From NCBI GenBank assembly GCA_014381035.1, contig JACMIS010000161.1:1-6038 (forward strand): a DNA stretch of 6,038 nt, given 5' to 3'. Shown piece by piece: positions 5,920 through 6,038 of this stretch. Within the stretch, counting starts at the first letter, position 1; every line of letters starts with the position of its first letter. A model generated the notes under the pieces. That model did no database searches. It was not told where the DNA came from and saw only the letters and a list, made by a program, of their open reading frames with translations. Made by a program: the position numbers and the translations under genes. This stretch comes from Armatimonadota bacterium. Lineage in GTDB: Bacteria; Armatimonadota; Armatimonadia; Armatimonadales; Armatimonadaceae.

Positions 5920-6038
5920 TTGAACCGACGTTTGTTTTTTGCCGCCGCCGCTGCGGCACTCACCCTTGTAGCTGCCTCCGCGCAAGCCGCGCCACCGCCC
6001 CCCGAGCCACAGATGAAAGCCGTGTTGCAATCACTCGC
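5920..6038 (+). CDS. Secreted protein, N-terminal fragment with signal peptide (possibly an alpha/beta-hydrolase)
   Basis: The frame opens with TTG at 5920 and is uninterrupted to the window end (39 full codons). AAGGAGA at 5904-5910, 9 bases upstream, makes TTG the natural start. The first 22 residues are a textbook Sec signal peptide: basic MNRR, a hydrophobic LFFAAAAAALTLVAA core, and a cleavage-type SAQA followed by APPPP. The mature start PEPQMKAVLQSLA resembles the opening helix of acetyl-esterase/HSL-type alpha/beta-hydrolases ('dPqmkavLdaLa'), but 39 residues are too few to be sure. It is divergent from the oxygenase gene and shares the 5803-5919 regulatory region with it. The existence of the gene is well supported; its family is a guess. 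Confidence 0.75.
   Translation, partial: MNRRLFFAAAAAALTLVAASAQAAPPPPEPQMKAVLQSL

Overview
The window is an ordinary bacterial chromosomal stretch: moderately GC-rich, densely packed, with no tRNA, rRNA, CRISPR array, insertion sequence or integrase. I cannot name the organism. The mix of ribosome-binding sites is suggestive. Two genes have a -10 hexamer ending only 6-7 bases before the ATG, which implies leaderless mRNAs. Two others carry textbook AGGAG-type sites. That combination occurs in lineages such as Deinococcota and Armatimonadota, and Armatimonadota is a weak guess only.

Layout, left to right. (1) Positions 1-453 hold the 3' end of a GH130 beta-mannoside phosphorylase or hydrolase, followed by a perfect 10-bp hairpin at 456-477. 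(2) A gene-free leader of about 150 bases carries candidate promoters for pdxS. (3) pdxS (611-1558), a 196-aa protein resembling the Imm21 immunity family (1589-2179), and pdxT (2217-2855) follow on the + strand. pdxS and pdxT encode the two subunits of the DXP-independent pyridoxal 5'-phosphate synthase. Here the pair is split by the Imm21-like gene, and pdxT appears to have its own leaderless promoter. (4) A membrane-anchored or secreted beta-propeller protein (2862-4082) starts 6 bases after pdxT. (5) A LuxE-family acyl-protein synthetase (4100-5212) comes next, again behind a leaderless-type -10 box. (6) A 2-oxoglutarate/Fe(II) oxygenase of the prolyl 4-hydroxylase type (5802-5209, minus strand) converges on the LuxE-like gene, and the two stop codons share one TTAA. 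(7) The 117-base region 5803-5919 separates the oxygenase from a divergent secreted protein whose TTG start is at 5920 and which runs off the window. This region contains a 14-bp perfect palindrome over the oxygenase -10 box and a 10-bp inverted repeat that brackets the ribosome-binding site of the rightward gene.

How the genes relate: PdxS and PdxT make PLP together. PdxT releases ammonia from glutamine and PdxS joins it to ribose 5-phosphate and glyceraldehyde 3-phosphate. The other genes have no obvious metabolic link to PLP. The points most worth a second look are the Imm21-like gene between pdxS and pdxT, the architecture of the 5803-5919 divergent region, and the orphan LuxE-like enzyme without visible LuxC or LuxD partners.
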